Of a DNA stretch of 64,000 nucleotides, positions 60,186 to 64,000 are shown piece after piece. Under the pieces are notes generated by a model. That model made no database searches. It saw nothing but the letters and a program-made list of their open reading frames with translations, and was not told the origin of the DNA. The translations under genes were made by a program, and so were the position numbers. The stretch's first letter is position 1. Every line of letters begins with the position of its first letter. Source of the stretch: Sugiyamaella lignohabitans (Eukaryota > Ascomycota > Dipodascomycetes > Dipodascales > Trichomonascaceae); assembly GCF_001640025.1 (NCBI RefSeq), contig NC_031671.1:2232001-2296000 (forward strand). Direction: 5' to 3'.

Positions 60186-63100
60186 ATGACACAAGCACGC
60201 TTATACCGGAGTGCGGTATCTCTAAATAGTTTGAGAAAGCGAAAGTGGCAAGACTGCGGATTTCAGCGAATGTACAGTAAATCAAGCCATGAAAATGCCC
60301 AATTGCACTCAAATCTGACTTCACCGGACCGCAATAGGCTGTTGGTACTTAACTGGGATCCCCATTTAAGGAGATTTCAAGAGTCAGATAGTACATCAGT
60401 ACTAAACCTTGAAAATGACCATGATATTAAAAAGCCATATGACCTGAAAAGGCTCTATAGGACTCCGCAGGAGCAAGAGGTAGACAAAATGGTTCAGCTC
60501 TTTGAAGCGAGTCTGAAAATTGGACAAAAAGACCGGGCCTTTGAATTAATTAACAATATTTTTCAAACAGAGGGCACTGATAAGTCAATTGTCGTCGAAT
60601 GTGGTGGAGCTTGGATTAGCAGTCTGGACAATCTCAACGACCAAATTCAAGTACTGGACAAATTTGTTTTACTTCTTGGTCGTGAATCTCGAGGAATTTA
60701 TAGACTATTTGCATATGTTCTCAATACTGCGTGTGCAATTGAAAATGGGGAAATCAGAAATAATTCAATTAAAGAATTGAAAAGGATGTGGGAACAGAAG
60801 TACTGCAGAGAAGGAGACAGCATTCGAATAGTGTTCCGCCACAGCGATATTATATCTATCGAAAATATACAAATGATAGAAGAAGTAAGTAGAAATCTTA
60901 CATGTTTTGATATTGACAACATTTCTAACATTATAGGTTATTAAGAAACAAGATCAGACTGGAGAATACCGCCAGCCAGAAGATTCTCATCATTACTCAT
61001 CAATCTCTGATATATTTGATGATACTATGAACCACATCGAAGAAATTTTTGACAAAGACAAGATCGCCAGATCCACTAATATATATGGGAATCTGGACTA
61101 TATGAAACTCTACGATTCTCTTGACAGTACTGACAGAGCTACATTTGAGAGAATGTACGAGAGATTTAATCAAAATAGGGAAAAGTACTTGGAGACGATA
61201 TCCGTAAACTATGAGGAAACGCTTCCTACGAAAGAATTTAAAAACCCAGTGCATAAAGCAAAAAGCTCAGAGCTGGTTTGGAAATGGAGGTTTGTGAGCG
61301 AAGAGTACTTTACAGAGTTATTGCAAAAGACCAACAGACAGAAGAAGTTGTCTGGCCTGGAAGATACATTGACCAAGTACAAAAGTGTATTTCAGAAGAT
61401 CAAGCCAAAAGCACTTGCAAAAATTTTGTCTCAAGAAATGTTTTATTTCGTTTTGAAAATGCATAACAAAATTGATGACCATAGCTACTATGTATCCCAG
61501 CTGTCGCTAAGACTGGGTCAAAAAGTGGAGGAGGCGTTCAGTCAAGTTATCATGACTGAATACTATAGAAGTACCAAAGACTGGCAGAACACACGTAAGC
61601 TAACGCTTACTAATAGATATCGGTCCAAGTATTGGTTACATTCTAGTGAACCAAAGTGGTCAGCCTTTGACATTGCAACTGTAGGATCGAGTTTGCTTGC
61701 TGTGGCATTGAAATTATTCACAGTACCTACTCCCAACCGGTTTAAGCCAGGCTTTGAACCAAAGCCTGCGTTTTGGCACTCGATGAAACTTGAAAAGACT
61801 CGTAATATTGGCATCATCAGAGTGAGCGAAGCTTTGTTAAAGATAATCTCCAGAGAGGGAGTTGCCGAGGCTCTGAAGGACACAGGTGTAAACCAATCAT
61901 TCCCATTGCTGGTGAAACCACGGCCCTGGACAGCATATAATGAAGGTGGTTACTTGTATTCGTCTAATACTTTGTTGACAAGTGAATCCATGGCAAACGA
62001 ACAAACGGCATATGTTAAGGAGGCCATTGCTAAAGGGAAAATGGACAAGTTTCTCGACAGTTTAGACGATGTTTCATCATGTGCTTGGGGTATTAATCAG
62101 AAGATGCTCCAGGTTATAGATGAGATATGGTCGACAGGAAAGATGTTTTTAGACATCCCCGCCCAGCCTGAAGAAATGGAGTCTGTGCCAGATGTCTCTG
62201 GAAAGCTGACTTACGAACAGAAACAGAAACTCATTCAGCAACGGGTCAGACTGTCAAACAAGCGGGCGGAAAGAAATAATCTTGGTAACGCACTAGAAAC
62301 AGCCAAACTATTCGCAAAACGCGGAGATCGATTTTACTATACATATCAAGTTGATTTTCGAGGACGAGTGTACCCAGTAAGTTCTAGCATGTTTGTCCAC
62401 CTAGGGCAGGATTCCATAAGGAGCTTGTTACAGTTTTGGTATTCTAAACCGCTAGGAAAAGAGGGTTTACGATGGTTGAAAATACACCTTGCAAATATGT
62501 ATGGAGTAGACAAATTGTCCAATCAAGATCGCGAAGACTTTGTAAATACCCATATGGAAGACGTAATAGATTCGGCAGAAAGGCCACTTACCGGAAATCG
62601 ATGGTGGACTCAAGGAGAAAACCCGTTTCAAGCCCTCGCGACTTGTATGGAAATTAATGAGGCTATAAAAAGCGGGAATCCTGAGTTGTTTCTGTCGAGA
62701 ATTGCAGTAAACCAAGACGGATCTTGTAACGGTTTACAGCACTATGCAGCATTAGGAGGTGATGTTGGTGGAGCAGTTCAGGTCAATATGATTGCCAATG
62801 CTACTAAACCAGGTGATGTCTATTCCGAAGTAGCCAAAATTGTTAGTGCCAAGATAGAGCAAGAGGCAGTTGAGTCGAAACCAGTAGCTGAAGAATTGAA
62901 AGGAAAGATAAGCCGCAAGCTGGTTAAGCAGCCAGTAATGACGAGTGTTTATGGAGTGACAAAATATGGAATGGTTAGACAACTTGATGAGAGGTTCAAA
63001 GATATGGGGGTTGATGCTATCAGAAGATCAAGATACAGTCCATATGTAGCACAACTTATCTTAGAGGCAATTGGTGAATTGTTTTCAGGAGCCAACAAAA

Positions 63101-63939
63101 TTAAAGAATGGCTGAGCGAATGTACACAGCGAATCAGTGAATCAGTAAGGGCAGACGTTTACAGACGTGATATTGTGAGTGACAAGGAGTTTATGACAAA
63201 GCATGTTACAGCTATGATATGGACGACACCTCTTGGATTGCCAGTTGTACAACCTTACCGACAAACTCAGCAGATGGTAGTAAGATCAACACAACTACAA
63301 TCGATGAACCTATACAATCCATTTGCATTGAGTTTTGTAGATAAATCACGACAAAGACAAGGCATTGCTCCGAACTACATTCACAGTCTGGATTCAACTC
63401 ATATGTTGATGACAGTTCGAGAATGTGTTAAAAAGGGTCTTTCATTTGCAGCAGTTCACGACAGTTTCTGGACCCATGCGGCCTCAGTGCCGAGTATGAA
63501 TGCGATACTTCGGGAGCAGTTTGTTGCTCTGCATCAACACGACCTAATCGAGCATCTTCGCAACGAGTTCATGGCTCGCTACAGCGGATACATGCAACTA
63601 GTCCATGTGCCGATATCATACAAGTCGTACAAGGAGATCCAGAAGCTTCGAGGAACGAATAAAGAGATTACCAGTCTTCGGCACGAGTTAAATCTCGAAT
63701 TGAAGAGATTTAAAGGCGACAAGTCAATAATTAGCCCTTCCACTATCCTAGAAAACAACGGTGAACTCAGGAATTACACCCGTGTAGGTGGTCAAGCAGG
63801 AGCATTTGCCCTTGACAACACCTCAACGAGCAAGAAGACATCTCTCCGAGTGTTTGTACCACTCCAGATTCCACATGTTCCATCCCAAGGAGACTACGAC
63901 GTTGCACAAGTAAGACAGAACGAGTACTTCTTCAGCTGA
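60186..63939 (+). CDS. RPO41: Mitochondrial RNA polymerase (one intron)
   Basis: The spliced product is 1233 residues from exons 60186-60884 and 60937-63939. The intron (52 bp) has donor GTAAGT, branch TTCTAAC and acceptor TATAG. Joining gives IQMIEE-VIKKQDQTGEYRQ in frame. It is the single-subunit, T7-like polymerase that transcribes mitochondrial DNA. The catalytic motifs are DGSCNGLQHYAALGGD with the first metal-binding Asp (about 827), the O-helix region RKLVKQPVMTSVYGVTKYG with Lys and Tyr (about 891), and HDSFWTHA with the second Asp (about 1073). KRGDRFYYTYQVDFRGRVYP is the conserved N-terminal edge of the polymerase domain. The first 230 residues include a presequence (MTQARLYRSAVSLNSLRKRK) and the N-terminal extension. 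Length is close to the 1351 of S. cerevisiae. Confidence 0.97.
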
Positions 63940-63949
63940 CACACTGGCA

Positions 63950-63977
63950 TTATTTATTTATTTATTTATTTGATTAT
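63950..63977 (+). terminator. TATTTATT-rich 3'-end signal after RPO41
   Basis: Tandem TATT units begin about 11 bp after the stop codon. Similar TTTATTTATT or ATAAATAAATA tracts follow other genes here, for example at 10394-10410, 19810-19826 and 46462-46480. They resemble yeast UA-rich efficiency elements. The function is inferred. Confidence 0.4.
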
Positions 63978-64000
63978 TATTTTTCATCCTATGTCTGACC

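Overview
This is nuclear DNA of a budding (ascomycete) yeast. It carries single-copy eukaryotic genes whose closest named relatives are fungal: RVB1, GPN3, MSC2, RRI1/CSN5, PBN1, RGD2, RIB1, DOM34, RAV2, SPC19, COQ9, MGR3, PAR32, MED11, FOL3 and RPO41. Introns are short, with donors mostly GTAAGT or GTACGT and a CTAAC branch site 7 to 15 bases before the acceptor. CTG falls at positions where these families keep leucine (for example DPH7 and the zinc-cluster factor), so this is probably not the CUG-Ser clade. A MOCS1-type molybdenum cofactor gene, lost by many budding yeasts, and the intron style suggest an early-diverging lineage such as the Trichomonascaceae/Dipodascaceae side of the tree. 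That placement is an inference.

Layout. 0.5-11.5 kb: RVB1, an Hst3/Hst4 sirtuin, GPN3, the zinc transporter MSC2, a WRAP53/SWT21 WD40 gene (one intron) and CSN5. 12.7-22.8 kb: a TBC RabGAP, PBN1 (three exons), a Rum1/Sic1-like CDK inhibitor and RGD2. 23.9-30.6 kb: a SelW-like Rdx protein, a Zn2Cys6 factor and GTP cyclohydrolase II. 32.6-40.7 kb: a thioredoxin-like protein, COA6 (one intron), DPH7, a 3.3 kb gene-free stretch, then MOCS1 with its MoaA and MoaC halves in one frame. 41-47.5 kb: tRNA-Arg(ACG), a DOPA-dioxygenase-like gene, DOM34, a sugar transporter (three exons) and RAV2. 47.7-64 kb: SPC19, COQ9, the FHA protein VPS64/FAR10, MGR3, PAR32, MED11, FOL3 and RPO41. Several genes serve mitochondria (COA6, COQ9, MGR3, RPO41, MOCS1), but there is no operon-like organisation. 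Most neighbours are divergent or convergent pairs.

The outstanding feature is a dispersed GC-rich repeat, with about 35 copies in 64 kb. Each unit is a double hairpin. It has a fixed stem CTGGGGC/GCCCCAG whose 3-base loop varies, then a spacer, then a second 3-base-loop hairpin whose stem varies with compensating changes. Units occur alone, in tandem, or as inverted pairs. Six pairs form a uniform 137-138 bp composite element with terminal inverted repeats, found in both orientations. The units sit in intergenic DNA, especially between convergent genes, and in two introns, and never in recognised exons. They resemble the mobile double-hairpin elements known from some fungal mitochondrial genomes, but here they are in nuclear DNA.
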